The notes below the pieces were generated by a model, which ran no database searches, was not told the origin of the DNA, and saw nothing but the letters and a program-made list of their open reading frames with translations. This document shows positions 54,459 to 62,636 of a stretch of 64,000 nt of DNA, in pieces (the stretch's first letter is position 1; every line of letters starts with the position of its first letter). Both the position numbers and the translations under genes were made by a program. The DNA lies in NCBI GenBank assembly GCA_021151825.1, contig JAGKWQ010000002.1, forward strand, positions 124,001 through 188,000. The letters run 5' to 3'. The stretch comes from Cellvibrionaceae bacterium. GTDB taxonomy: Bacteria; Pseudomonadota; Gammaproteobacteria; Pseudomonadales; Cellvibrionaceae.

Positions 54459-55625
54459 TCAGGGAGTAAGATCTACACCACCTTCAGTTTCATCTTTCGG
54501 GCGCGGCATAAGGTCTTCTTTTGAAATTCCCATTGCCACTGTCGCGTTAGCTGCAATATAGATTGAGGTATAGCAACCAAACACTACACCAATCATCATT
54601 GCTTTAGAAAAACCCGCTAACAACTCACCGCCAAATACATACAACACCGCCATTACCAGGAATACAGTAACGTGGGTCATCAAGGAACGACCCAGTGTTT
54701 GGGTCATGGAAATATTAACAATTTCGATAGGATCCATCGCCCGCAGCTTGCGGAAGTTTTCACGGATACGGTCAAAAATTACGATGGTGTCGTTAATAGA
54801 GTAACCAATCAATGCAATGATCGCCGCAAGTACGTTCAAATCGAAATCCCATTGGAAAAAGGTAAAGCACGCGAGCGTAACAATTGTTACATGCACCAGA
54901 CCAACCAATGCACCGACGGAAAATTTCCACTGGAATTGCACTGCAACGTATAAAAATACCAGCGCAAATGCGCACAACATCCCGAGGCCACCGCTATCAC
55001 GCAGCTCATCCCCGATTTGCGGCCCCACTGATTCGCTACTACGCAACTTGATGGTTGCTCCGGTTGCAGTTTGCAATTCTTCCAGCAAATGTTGGCTGTA
55101 CACCAGATCCAAACCTTTCTCGATAGCAACCTGGGTGCCGTTATCTTTGGTCGAAACGATAGTTTTTCCAAAACGGGTAGAATCAAAAATGCCGGATTGG
55201 TTTACTTGCTCTGGCGTCAGGTTGCTGATGACCAACACATCAACAAAACCTTCTTGCTCACGCGTTGGACGCAACACATCTTGCAAGCTTGCACCATTGC
55301 CAAGTTTTGCAATTTCGGCCGCAATGTATTCACGGCCTTTGTTGCTCATTTGATCCTGGGTGCGAATCATTACATCCGCATCACTACCAAAAGTCACGGC
55401 AACCGGGCTGTGTAATTGCTTTTCCTCAAGTACCTCGCGAATTTTTCCCAGATCTGCAGCGCGATCAAATTGCACTTCAAGCTGGGTACCACCGGTGAAA
55501 TCCAAACCCAGTTTAAAACCCTGAAAAAAGATCGAAGCCAACGCCAGAATGGTGAGAATAATTGAGAAACCCGAGGTGTACTTTCGGATTCCCATAAAGT
55601 TAATAACTTTCAATTCCTGTGTCAT
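54459..55625 (-). CDS. secF: Protein-export membrane protein SecF
   Basis: A Sec-translocase accessory that uses the proton gradient with SecD. 388 residues (E. coli 323). TM1 is followed by the SecD/F signature GLDFTGGTQLEVQF, a periplasmic region about 60 residues longer than in E. coli (about 90-170), and a C-terminal five-helix half with GYSINDTIVIFDRIRENFRK. It follows secD by 12 bases. Confidence 0.97.
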   Translation of the reverse strand: MTQELKVINFMGIRKYTSGFSIILTILALASIFFQGFKLGLDFTGGTQLEVQFDRAADLGKIREVLEEKQLHSPVAVTFGSDADVMIRTQDQMSNKGREYIAAEIAKLGNGASLQDVLRPTREQEGFVDVLVISNLTPEQVNQSGIFDSTRFGKTIVSTKDNGTQVAIEKGLDLVYSQHLLEELQTATGATIKLRSSESVGPQIGDELRDSGGLGMLCAFALVFLYVAVQFQWKFSVGALVGLVHVTIVTLACFTFFQWDFDLNVLAAIIALIGYSINDTIVIFDRIRENFRKLRAMDPIEIVNISMTQTLGRSLMTHVTVFLVMAVLYVFGGELLAGFSKAMMIGVVFGCYTSIYIAANATVAMGISKEDLMPRPKDETEGGVDLTP

Positions 55626-55637
55626 AGCAGTGCTCTC

Positions 55638-57521
55638 TTACAGCGAAATTTTTTGCAGGTTTTTGCGACGGCCGTACACCAGATTCGCCAACGCACGACT
55701 AACCATGATGGAAGTAAGCATGGAAGTTGCCAAACCAATCCACAACGTAATGGCGAAACCTTTGATCGGACCAGTACCTACAGCAAACAAAATAATTGCC
55801 ACGATCATTGTTGTCAGGTTCGCATCGAGAATGGTGATAAATGCACGCTCATAACCGGTGTAAATTGCTTGCTGGGGCGAGGCACCATTTCTGAGCTCCT
55901 CCCGAATCCGCGAGTAGATCAATACGTTCGCGTCTACCGCTACCCCCATGGTCAATACAATACCGGCAATACCTGGCAACGTTAGTGTCGCACCGAACAT
56001 GGATAACACCGTCATCAACAAGAGCACGTTAATTGCCAACGCGACGTTGGCGAAAATACCAAACACGCGATAGAAGATGACCATGAACACAAACACCATT
56101 ACCAGCGCCCAGATTGAAGAGTTCACGCCCTTCTTGATGTTATCCGCACCCAGTGATGGACCAATCGTACGCTCCTCCACAAAATGCATAGGCGCCGCCA
56201 AAGCACCAGCGCGTAATAACAACGCCAGTTCTGCTGCTTCACCCGGCTGATCCAATCCGGTAATACGGAATTGAATACCTAACGCACTTTGAATGGTTGC
56301 AAGGCTGATAACTTTACGCTCGATATACTGGGTCGCTTTTTCAACTTCTTCACCCGCTTCATTTTTCACAATTTGCGTGCGGGTTTTATATTCGATAAAC
56401 AAAATGCCCATCTGACGACCAACATTGTTGCGCGTCACGCGGTTCATTTTTGCACCGCCAAGGCTATCGAGGGTGATGTTCACTTGCGGCTGGTTGGTTT
56501 CCGGATCGAAACTGCTTTTTGCATCAGTAACACTATCACCGGTTACGATGAGTTGTTTTTCCAACACAGCATTACCACGCTGCATTTGCATTAATTCATC
56601 TTTGAACGGAAATTCTTCTTTATTAGAAACCAATGTGTCTGGTGAGGCCCCCAAACGGAACTCAAGGTTTGCTGTTTTACCGATAACACGTTTTGCTTCA
56701 GCCGGATCTTGTACACCAGGCAACTGCACAATAATACGGCTGCGACCTTGACGTTGAACGATAGGTTCAGATACACCGAGTTCATTAACGCGGTTACGCA
56801 AGGTAATCAGGTTTTGATTTAATGCGTAATCTTCAATTTCTTTTACAGCTGCATCGCTGAGAGTCGCAACAAAACCGAAATCTGTTGCGTCGGCCGCCGC
56901 ATCTTGCTTAACAAATTGCATGCCTGGAAAGTCACCACGCAATGCACTGATAGCTTGATCAACTGACTCTGCATTGCGGAAACGGGCTACGATTTGATTA
57001 TCGCGATTCGCAACAATGGATGAATAACGCAGTTTGGCTTTACGCAATTTATCTTTCATATCGTCAGCATTAATTGTCTGACGCTTTTCTACTGCAGACG
57101 CACTGTCCACTTCTAACAAGAAGTGCACACCACCCGCCAGATCCAAACCGAGCTTCATTGGTTCTGCACCCAATGCACGCAACCAACCCGGGGTGGTAGA
57201 CGCGCTATTTAATGCAACGATATAGCCATCGCCCAACGCGCGCTGGATTGCAGTACGCGCCAGCATTTGTTGTTCGTGTCCATGCAAGCGAACCATTGCT
57301 GACTCACCATTTGACTCAGCACCAAAATATTCAATTTTGGCTTCTTTCAGGGTTTGTTCGATACGATCCAATACTGCTTTGTCGATAACTTTGGCAGTAG
57401 AGTCACCCGAAACCTGTACTGCGGGGTCGGGAATGTAAATATTTGGAATGGAATAAATAAAGCCGATCGCAGTAATGGCGATCAACATCAGGTATTTCCA
57501 CAGCGGGTAGCGGTTTAGCAT
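55638..57521 (-). CDS. secD: Protein-export membrane protein SecD
   Basis: 627 residues, near E. coli SecD (615). It has an N-terminal membrane helix (LMLIAITAIGFIYSIPNIYI), GLDLAGGVHFLLEVD, a large periplasmic P1 domain with QRQGRSRIIVQLPGVQDPAE, and the C-terminal six-helix channel segment with LTMGVAVDANVLIYSRIREE. It forms the SecDF complex with the next gene. The usual yajC gene is absent just upstream. Confidence 0.97.
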   Translation of the reverse strand: MLNRYPLWKYLMLIAITAIGFIYSIPNIYIPDPAVQVSGDSTAKVIDKAVLDRIEQTLKEAKIEYFGAESNGESAMVRLHGHEQQMLARTAIQRALGDGYIVALNSASTTPGWLRALGAEPMKLGLDLAGGVHFLLEVDSASAVEKRQTINADDMKDKLRKAKLRYSSIVANRDNQIVARFRNAESVDQAISALRGDFPGMQFVKQDAAADATDFGFVATLSDAAVKEIEDYALNQNLITLRNRVNELGVSEPIVQRQGRSRIIVQLPGVQDPAEAKRVIGKTANLEFRLGASPDTLVSNKEEFPFKDELMQMQRGNAVLEKQLIVTGDSVTDAKSSFDPETNQPQVNITLDSLGGAKMNRVTRNNVGRQMGILFIEYKTRTQIVKNEAGEEVEKATQYIERKVISLATIQSALGIQFRITGLDQPGEAAELALLLRAGALAAPMHFVEERTIGPSLGADNIKKGVNSSIWALVMVFVFMVIFYRVFGIFANVALAINVLLLMTVLSMFGATLTLPGIAGIVLTMGVAVDANVLIYSRIREELRNGASPQQAIYTGYERAFITILDANLTTMIVAIILFAVGTGPIKGFAITLWIGLATSMLTSIMVSRALANLVYGRRKNLQKISL

Positions 57522-57688
57522 AAATAATTCCCAACTAGTCAGTCACAGCTTTTTAACTACCTGCAAGGTTATTTGCGGGTCGAAATTTCTGCATTATTTC
57601 TACTTGCTCACAGCCGTTACCCTGGCTGCGGTATGGTCAAGGGCGCCGGATTATACCCTTTAATTCACTTACAACAATGATGAAGCGT

Positions 57689-58858
57689 TCATTCTTGGGG
57701 CGCAGGCGGTACTTCCAAGCCCTGGCGACCATAAAATTCCACCAAAAACGCATCAAAAGTGTTTTCACTCAAGGCCTTACGCATATCAGCCATGATGCGC
57801 TGGTAGTAGCGCAAATTATGAATCGTGTTTAATTGCGCCCCCAGCATTTCATTGCACTTATCCAAATGATGGAGATAGGAACGCGAAAAGTTTTTGCAGG
57901 TATAACAATCACACAACGAATCAAGCGGGCCAGTATCTTCACGGTATTTGGCGTTGCGCAATTTGACCACGCCTTCACTGGTAAATAAATGGCCATTGCG
58001 TGCGTTACGGGTCGGCATCACGCAATCAAACATATCCACACCGCGGCGCACCGCTTCCACAATATCACCGGGCTTGCCCACACCCATCAAATAACGCGGT
58101 TTGTGTTTTGGCATTTGCGGAGTCAGGCTTTCCAGAATACGCAGCATATCCTCTTTGGGTTCACCTACCGACAAACCGCCAATCGCATAACCATCAAAAC
58201 CAATTTCTACCAAACCACGCAGGGATTCACCGCGTAGATTCTCGTACATACCACCCTGTACGATTCCGAATAATGCCGAAGGGTTATCACCATGGGCAAC
58301 CTTTGAACGCTTGGCCCAACGCAATGACAATTCCATCGAATCACGCGCTTCATGAATACTTGCCGGGTATGGGGTGCACTCATCAAAAATCATCACAATG
58401 TCTGAGCCCAAATCACGCTGTACTTGCATGGAGGTTTCAGGATCGAGAAATACTTTGCTGCCATTAATCGGCGATTTAAAAGTCACACCGTCTTCGGTGA
58501 TTTTGCGTAACTTGCCCAAACTGAAAACCTGGAAGCCACCGGAATCCGTCAGGATTGGCCCCTTCCACTGCATAAAATCGTGAAGATCGCCATGTGCTTT
58601 TACGACTTCAGTGCCTGGACGCAACATCAAATGGAATGTATTGCCGAGAATAATTTGCGCACCGATATCCTCAACATCACGCGGGGTCAACCCCTTTACC
58701 GTACCGTAGGTTCCCACTGGCATAAATGCGGGAGTTTCGACAGTACCGCGTGGAAACTTCAAACGCCCGCGGCGCGCACGACCAGTTTGGCTATCCAATT
58801 CAAATTGCATAAAACACTGGCTGGTTGCGTCAACGTCTTTTACTTCTGGATTAGTCAC
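57689..58858 (-). CDS. tgt: Queuine tRNA-ribosyltransferase Tgt
   Basis: Exchanges G34 for preQ1 in tRNAs with GUN anticodons. It has GGFQVFSLGKLRKITEDGV, TRNARNGHLFTSEGVVKLRN, and the zinc site CDCYTCKNFSRSYLHHL. 389 residues if GTG 58858 is used, versus about 375 normally; Met17 (58810) is the conventional family start but has no SD, so the extra 16 residues may or may not be made. It follows queA by 14 bases. Confidence 0.96.
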   Translation of the reverse strand: MTNPEVKDVDATSQCFMQFELDSQTGRARRGRLKFPRGTVETPAFMPVGTYGTVKGLTPRDVEDIGAQIILGNTFHLMLRPGTEVVKAHGDLHDFMQWKGPILTDSGGFQVFSLGKLRKITEDGVTFKSPINGSKVFLDPETSMQVQRDLGSDIVMIFDECTPYPASIHEARDSMELSLRWAKRSKVAHGDNPSALFGIVQGGMYENLRGESLRGLVEIGFDGYAIGGLSVGEPKEDMLRILESLTPQMPKHKPRYLMGVGKPGDIVEAVRRGVDMFDCVMPTRNARNGHLFTSEGVVKLRNAKYREDTGPLDSLCDCYTCKNFSRSYLHHLDKCNEMLGAQLNTIHNLRYYQRIMADMRKALSENTFDAFLVEFYGRQGLEVPPAPQE

Positions 58859-58872
58859 GATTAACTCTCTAT

Positions 58873-59955
58873 CTATTGCGCTACGCCGACTTTTTGCAAA
58901 GCAGCGGCAGGATTGCGGGTAATAAACATGGCATCGCCATAACTGAAAAAGCGATATTGTTCTGCAACCGCCTCCTGGTAAGCAGCCATGGTAAAACGAT
59001 AACCGGCGAAGGCTGACACCAACATAATCAGGGTAGATTCCGGTAAATGGAAATTGGTCACCAATGCATCCACCACCTGAAATTTATAACCCGGATAAAT
59101 AAAGATACTGGTTTCCCCCTGATAAGGATGCACCTCACCACGCTGGTTCGGATCCGCATAACCCTGGGCGGCGGATTCAAGACTGCGCACACTGGTAGTC
59201 CCCACTGCGACCACACGTTTGCCCGCCGCTTTGGTTGCACGTACCAACGCACAAACTTCGTCCGATACATCCATAATTTCAGAATGCATCTGGTGCTCGG
59301 AAATATTATCTACGCGCATGTTTTGGAACGTACCTGCGCCAACATGCAAAGTCACAAATGCCACTTGCACACCTCTGGCCTTCAGATCTTTTAACATCTG
59401 CTCGTCAAAATGCAGCCCGGCAGTAGGTGCCGCAACCGCGCCCTGCTTTTCACCATACACGGTTTGATAGCGCTCGCGATCTGCTGCCACATCTTCCCTA
59501 TCTATATAAGGAGGAAGAGGCATATGGCCGATACGATCCAAAACAACCAGCACCAGGTCATCGCCTAAAAATTCCCACTCAAACAGCGCATCGTGCCGTG
59601 CGACCAAACGCACGTTGGTCCCATCTTGCAGAATGACAATGGAGTCTACCTTCGGCGCTTTACTCGCACGGGTATGCGCCAGCACACGGCGGCTATCCAA
59701 CACCCGTTCCACCAAAATCTCCACCTGCCCGCCTGACGCCTTCTGACCAAACAAGCGCGCAGGAATAACGCGGGTATTGTTAAACACCATTAAATCGCCC
59801 GGCTCAACCAGACTTAGCAAATCAGGGAATTGACGATGATTTAACTGGCCCGTTACCCCATCCAACTGTAACAAACGGCTATCGCGCCGCTGTGCCGCTG
59901 GAGCACGGGCAATTAGTTCATCGGGTAATTCGTAGTGAAAATCCTGGCGACGCAT
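58873..59955 (-). CDS. queA: S-adenosylmethionine:tRNA ribosyltransferase-isomerase QueA
   Basis: Converts preQ1 in tRNA to epoxyqueuosine using the ribosyl moiety of S-adenosylmethionine. The 360-residue protein begins MRRQDFHYELPDELIARAPA. It has FNNTRVIPARLFGQK, GAVAAPTAGLHFDEQML, and VTNFHLPESTLIMLVSAFAG, all family hallmarks. It is the first gene of queA-tgt-secD-secF. Confidence 0.97.
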   Translation of the reverse strand: MRRQDFHYELPDELIARAPAAQRRDSRLLQLDGVTGQLNHRQFPDLLSLVEPGDLMVFNNTRVIPARLFGQKASGGQVEILVERVLDSRRVLAHTRASKAPKVDSIVILQDGTNVRLVARHDALFEWEFLGDDLVLVVLDRIGHMPLPPYIDREDVAADRERYQTVYGEKQGAVAAPTAGLHFDEQMLKDLKARGVQVAFVTLHVGAGTFQNMRVDNISEHQMHSEIMDVSDEVCALVRATKAAGKRVVAVGTTSVRSLESAAQGYADPNQRGEVHPYQGETSIFIYPGYKFQVVDALVTNFHLPESTLIMLVSAFAGYRFTMAAYQEAVAEQYRFFSYGDAMFITRNPAAALQKVGVAQ

Positions 59956-60057
59956 AACAAATAAGCAACTTGATCGATTTGGCGTAAAAAAGGCCGGCAG
60001 GTTAACTCAAATTCGGGGAGTTTCAAAATTGTGAATGGCGATAACCGTTAGGTCGAA

Positions 60058-60080
60058 CGAGCCGGATTTTGAATCCGGCG
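60058..60080 (+). other. tRNA anticodon-arm-like sequence
   Basis: CCGGATTTTGAATCCGG mirrors the tRNA-Leu anticodon arm CCGGATTCAAAATCCGG found 200 bp downstream; only the three central bases differ (TTG for CAA). A full cloverleaf cannot be folded around it. It may be a remnant of a tRNA or of an old insertion. Confidence 0.45.
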
Positions 60081-60193
60081 CATATTGGATATATCCAGAT
60101 AGGTGCAAAGTGGCAAATAACCCAAACCATGAACCGCTTTTTGAACAACTTGCTTACTTATTGAAAGATTTAAAGAAATTTCGAAATAAGTGT

Positions 60194-60221
60194 TTGACAG
60201 CCAAGCCCAAATCATTAAAAT
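60194..60221 (+). promoter_or_regulatory. Sigma-70 promoter of tRNA-Leu
   Basis: TTGACA (60194-60199), 16-base spacer, TAAAAT (60216-60221), then the tRNA 11 bases on. A strong stable-RNA promoter. Confidence 0.85.
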
Positions 60222-60232
60222 GCGCACCACTC

Positions 60233-60318
60233 GCCAGTGTGGCGGAATTGGTAGACGCACCGGATTCAAAATCCGGCGCCCTTAAAGCGTGTCGGTTCGA
60301 GTCCGACCACTGGCACCA
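60233..60318 (+). tRNA. tRNA-Leu (anticodon CAA)
   Basis: A class II tRNA with a long variable arm. Acceptor GCCAGTG/CACTGGC, discriminator A, CCA encoded. The anticodon stem CCGGA/TCCGG has loop TTCAAAA, giving CAA (reads TTG). The T-arm GTCGG-TTCGAGT-CCGAC is canonical. Confidence 0.97.
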
Positions 60319-60331
60319 AACGAGTAAAATC

Positions 60332-60361
60332 AAGGGCTTACAGCAATGTAAGCCCTTTTTT
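60332..60361 (+). terminator. Terminator of tRNA-Leu
   Basis: Stem AAGGGCTTAC/GTAAGCCCTT, loop AGCAAT, then TTTT. Confidence 0.88.
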
Positions 60362-60394
60362 CTTGCCTTAAATTTGGATGTATTAATTCTGTAG

Positions 60395-60464
60395 GTGGGC
60401 GCCAAGTGGGCGCTTTTATTTTCCTCTCTATTAAACCCCCTATTCCGCCCACCTCTGCGCCCAC
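60395..60464. repeat. Paired GTGGGCGC repeats resembling integrase arm sites
   Basis: Two direct copies of GTGGGCGC (60395-60402, 60406-60413) are spaced exactly 11 bp apart. Two inverted copies (CGCCCAC at 60446-60452, GCGCCCAC at 60457-60464) are also 11 bp apart. The layout next to a tRNA 3' end suits arm-type sites of a tyrosine recombinase. No integrase gene is in the window. Confidence 0.55.
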
Positions 60465-60712
60465 TTTTTATTGAATCCGGGCTTCATTTTCATTCAATTC
60501 GTTTCACACCCTGAACTGACTATTTCCTGCACTACTCAGCAGCCATACGGGTTTGCTTCAAAACCCTATTTCACAAATTCAAATTTTTTACAGAACCCGC
60601 AGGTCGGGGAGGAGTGAATTTCCGGGCTGGTGGCGACCCTCTCGCAAAAAAAACGCCCCATATCGGTGCACCCCATCACCACACGCAGTAGGTGTCGACG
60701 TCACTCACAACC

Positions 60713-60732
60713 TGCAACTAACTTTAGTTGCA
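60713..60732. promoter_or_regulatory. Palindromic operator overlapping the hicAB promoter
   Basis: TGCAACTAA-CT-TTAGTTGCA, a perfect 9+2+9 palindrome. It overlaps a TTGCAA -35 (60728-60733) that is followed 16 bases on by TACACT (60750-60755). HicB has a ribbon-helix-helix-like C-terminus, so it could bind here as an autorepressor. Confidence 0.7.
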
Positions 60733-60783
60733 AAAAAGGGTTTTGATGGTACACTCAACCTATATACAAAGAGTGGCCAACAC

Positions 60784-61032
60784 ATGAGCAAAACAGAGAA
60801 GTTGATTGGCAAGCTGCTGAACACCAACGGCAGCTTTACGTGGGATGAATTAACCAGCCTACTCGCAAAACTGGGTTACTCACTCCAACAAGGTAGCGGC
60901 TCTCGCGTTAAGTTTGATAACGGAAACCCAGCGGAGATGATCAACCTGCACCGCCCGCATCCCGGTAATGAATTGAAAAAATATGTAAGAGAACAAGTGA
61001 TAGATAAACTCAAATTAGGAGGGCATTTCTAA
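60784..61032 (+). CDS. hicA: HicA family mRNA interferase toxin
   Basis: 82 residues, a double-stranded-RNA-binding-like fold. SFTWDELTSLLAKLGYSLQQ and GSGSRVKF, then LHRPHPGNELKKYVREQV contain the HicA core; the catalytic His is in HRPHP. Translation-independent mRNA cleavage is expected. The ATG at 60784 gives the usual length; the in-frame upstream extension to 60553 has no homology. Its stop overlaps the hicB start by one base (TAATG). Confidence 0.92.
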   Translation: MSKTEKLIGKLLNTNGSFTWDELTSLLAKLGYSLQQGSGSRVKFDNGNPAEMINLHRPHPGNELKKYVREQVIDKLKLGGHF

Positions 61033-61388
61033 TGTCCAGCACTACAAACTTAATGAGATACAACGGTTTTTTTGGCTCAATTAGCGCGTCAGTGGAAGAC
61101 AATTGCCTGTTCGGAAAACTGGAATACATTCGCCCCCTAGTTAACTATGAGGGCAATACTCCTGCAGAGTTAAAACAAGCATTTGAAGAAGCGGTTGACG
61201 ATTATTTAGCAGACTGCAAAGCGAAAGGAATTGAACCGGAAAAACCATTTAAAGGCAGCTTTAATATTCGCATTGGTGAAGATAGGCACATGCGTGTAGC
61301 GTCAATTGTCAACGCAAGAAAAATTAAATCGATTAATGAGTTTGTTATTCAGGCGATTGATAATGAACTAGAGCGCGCATCTGCGTAA
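61032..61388 (+). CDS. hicB: HicB family antitoxin
   Basis: 118 residues. The N-terminal partially degraded RNase H fold (YNGFFGSISASVEDNCLFGK, AFEEAVDDYLADCKAKG, then EKPFKGSFNIRIG) is typical of HicB. The C-terminal segment INEFVIQAIDNELERA resembles a ribbon-helix-helix. It neutralises HicA and probably binds the palindrome at 60713-60732. Translationally coupled to hicA. Confidence 0.92.
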   Translation: MSSTTNLMRYNGFFGSISASVEDNCLFGKLEYIRPLVNYEGNTPAELKQAFEEAVDDYLADCKAKGIEPEKPFKGSFNIRIGEDRHMRVASIVNARKIKSINEFVIQAIDNELERASA

Positions 61389-61398
61389 GAGTGAAAAA

Positions 61399-61430
61399 AC
61401 AAAGGCAGCATAAGCTGCCTTTTTTATTTC
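61399..61430 (+). terminator. Terminator of hicAB
   Basis: Stem AAAGGCAGC/GCTGCCTTT with loop ATAA, followed by TTTTATTT. Confidence 0.88.
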
Positions 61431-61540
61431 TGACTAACCGCACTCCCTCCTTTGGAAGCTCTTCAGCCTATAACATTTTGTTAATCACCCAAGAATACTT
61501 ATTGTAATAATGCCTACCATCGATTGGAACTCATTGCTTT

Positions 61541-62326
61541 ATGGAATTAAATTCATTTCAACAAAAAGTAGTTAACGCAGCACTCAAAACAAGTGCGCCA
61601 TGCAAACATTCCGCGACATCAGCAATTCGTCACCTTGAAAGGAGCTGGCAATTGATAGATACCATGCCAGAGGTGGCCGGGTTCCTTGCAATTACTGCGG
61701 AAGAAGAAGCAGCAACAGCAGTATTTCAAGCGTTAAAACAGCGGAAATATGAAGGCGCAGAAAAAATTAACTTCAAGAATCACAGAGTTAAAAACGCGCT
61801 TTATCCATTTTTACTAGCGATCCATAAAAGATTTAAGCCGGTTTTTGATGACTATGAAATTCAATTCTTTTTCGACCCTAACTATCCTGAAGGAAAACAA
61901 CCATTTCGAGTTGGAATGGTTATAGCGGTTGGTTCAGATACGAAACAGGTGGCAATGCCGCACCCTCCATTGCAGATACTTTCGGTGCATAAAAACGGAA
62001 CTCCAATCGACTACAAAAAGGAATTTGGAGAAGTCGCCTCGGAAAAAGGTTTTGCCAACATCACTAAATACATTGAGACGGTTGCAAATCAGCGAAACTT
62101 ATTGCTCTACGCATCACCACAAAAAATACCAACCTTAAAAGATGCGCATCAATTTTTGTTAGATAAGCACAATGTAGTATTCATTCTCCTTTCCCTACTT
62201 CTGCTCATAGAACCACATAAACCGATACAACATTTACCCCAAGAGGCCTTAAAAACGTTTCTCGACGTGCTAAGTAGAGATAAACCAAATGCATGTGCAG
62301 AACGAGGCTCCAAAGAAGAGCCATAA
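61541..62326 (+). CDS. Uncharacterised island protein, AbiV/HEPN-like N-terminal pattern
   Basis: 261 residues, not recognised. It has no signal peptide. The N-terminal helix region has AGFLAITAEEEAATAVFQAL, then KNHRVKNALYPFLLAIHKRF. This 'A.EEE.A...AL' followed by a Lys/His-rich helix looks like AbiV/HEPN-type proteins, but the RX4-6H nuclease motif is not visible. The C-terminal half has a hydrophobic segment (VVFILLSLLLLIEP). It sits between hicAB and the C4-like RNA locus; phage defence is an obvious but untested possibility. There is no clear SD. Confidence 0.6.
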   Translation: MELNSFQQKVVNAALKTSAPCKHSATSAIRHLERSWQLIDTMPEVAGFLAITAEEEAATAVFQALKQRKYEGAEKINFKNHRVKNALYPFLLAIHKRFKPVFDDYEIQFFFDPNYPEGKQPFRVGMVIAVGSDTKQVAMPHPPLQILSVHKNGTPIDYKKEFGEVASEKGFANITKYIETVANQRNLLLYASPQKIPTLKDAHQFLLDKHNVVFILLSLLLLIEPHKPIQHLPQEALKTFLDVLSRDKPNACAERGSKEEP

Positions 62327-62453
62327 AAACCCCGTTATTTCACAATACTTCACTATATTACACATTGACACCAAAACGCACCCGCACTACTCTACCTATG
62401 CAATGGCAAAATCCATTGCCAGGACTGGACCTCCTGAATATCCGAGAGCAACA

Positions 62454-62475
62454 AAGCGCGCTCTGCGCTTTTTTT
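62454..62475 (+). terminator. Terminator ahead of the C4-like RNA
   Basis: Stem AAGCGC/GCGCTT with loop GCTCT, followed by TTTTT. It could attenuate the transcript entering the C4-like region. Confidence 0.6.
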
Positions 62476-62504
62476 GTTGCACGCTATCGGCTACCTTGCG
62501 TTTT

Positions 62505-62578
62505 GGTGGCTGGGCGGGGCTACCCTTCGGGGTAGGCCGGTTCTCGATTCCGGTAGGTCCAAACCCTGTCCAGTCGCC
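62505..62578 (+). ncRNA. C4-like antisense RNA (phage/satellite type)
   Basis: A three-way-junction fold can be drawn by eye. The outer stem CTGGGCGGGG (62510-62519) pairs fully with CCCTGTCCAG (62564-62573, G-U allowed) and extends by GGTGG with CGCC. Hairpin 1 is GGCTACCC-TTCG-GGGTAGGCC. Hairpin 2 is CCGG/CCGG. GGTCCAA (62556-62562) is complementary to TTGGACC (62587-62593) just before the next gene. This matches the known P1/P7/P4 C4-RNA plan, in which the RNA pairs near the downstream start to control expression. Identification is from layout and memory of the family, not from a covariance search. Confidence 0.7.
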
Positions 62579-62636
62579 TCCATGGCTTGGACCCCATGCT
62601 GGCGGTTTTATAGGAAATTTAATCGAGGCTAACGCC

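Larger units (their letters stand above)
60319..60783. other. Gene-free 465 bp after tRNA-Leu
   Basis: Holds the tRNA terminator, two pairs of GTGGGCGC repeats, and the hicAB operator/promoter, each listed separately. No credible coding sequence was found; the open frames here are accidental. Confidence 0.6.

Noticed and set aside
60035..60394. Open frame across tRNA-Leu containing SVAELVDAPDSKSG
   Set aside because: This peptide is the familiar accidental translation of tRNA-Leu; the region is explained by the tRNA, its promoter and terminator.
62289..62636. Extended open frame reading through the C4-like RNA into the small protein
   Set aside because: Upstream codons have no SD and the sequence is explained by RNA pairing; the SD at 62625 supports the start at 62637. 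An Ash/Icd-like longer product remains a minor possibility.
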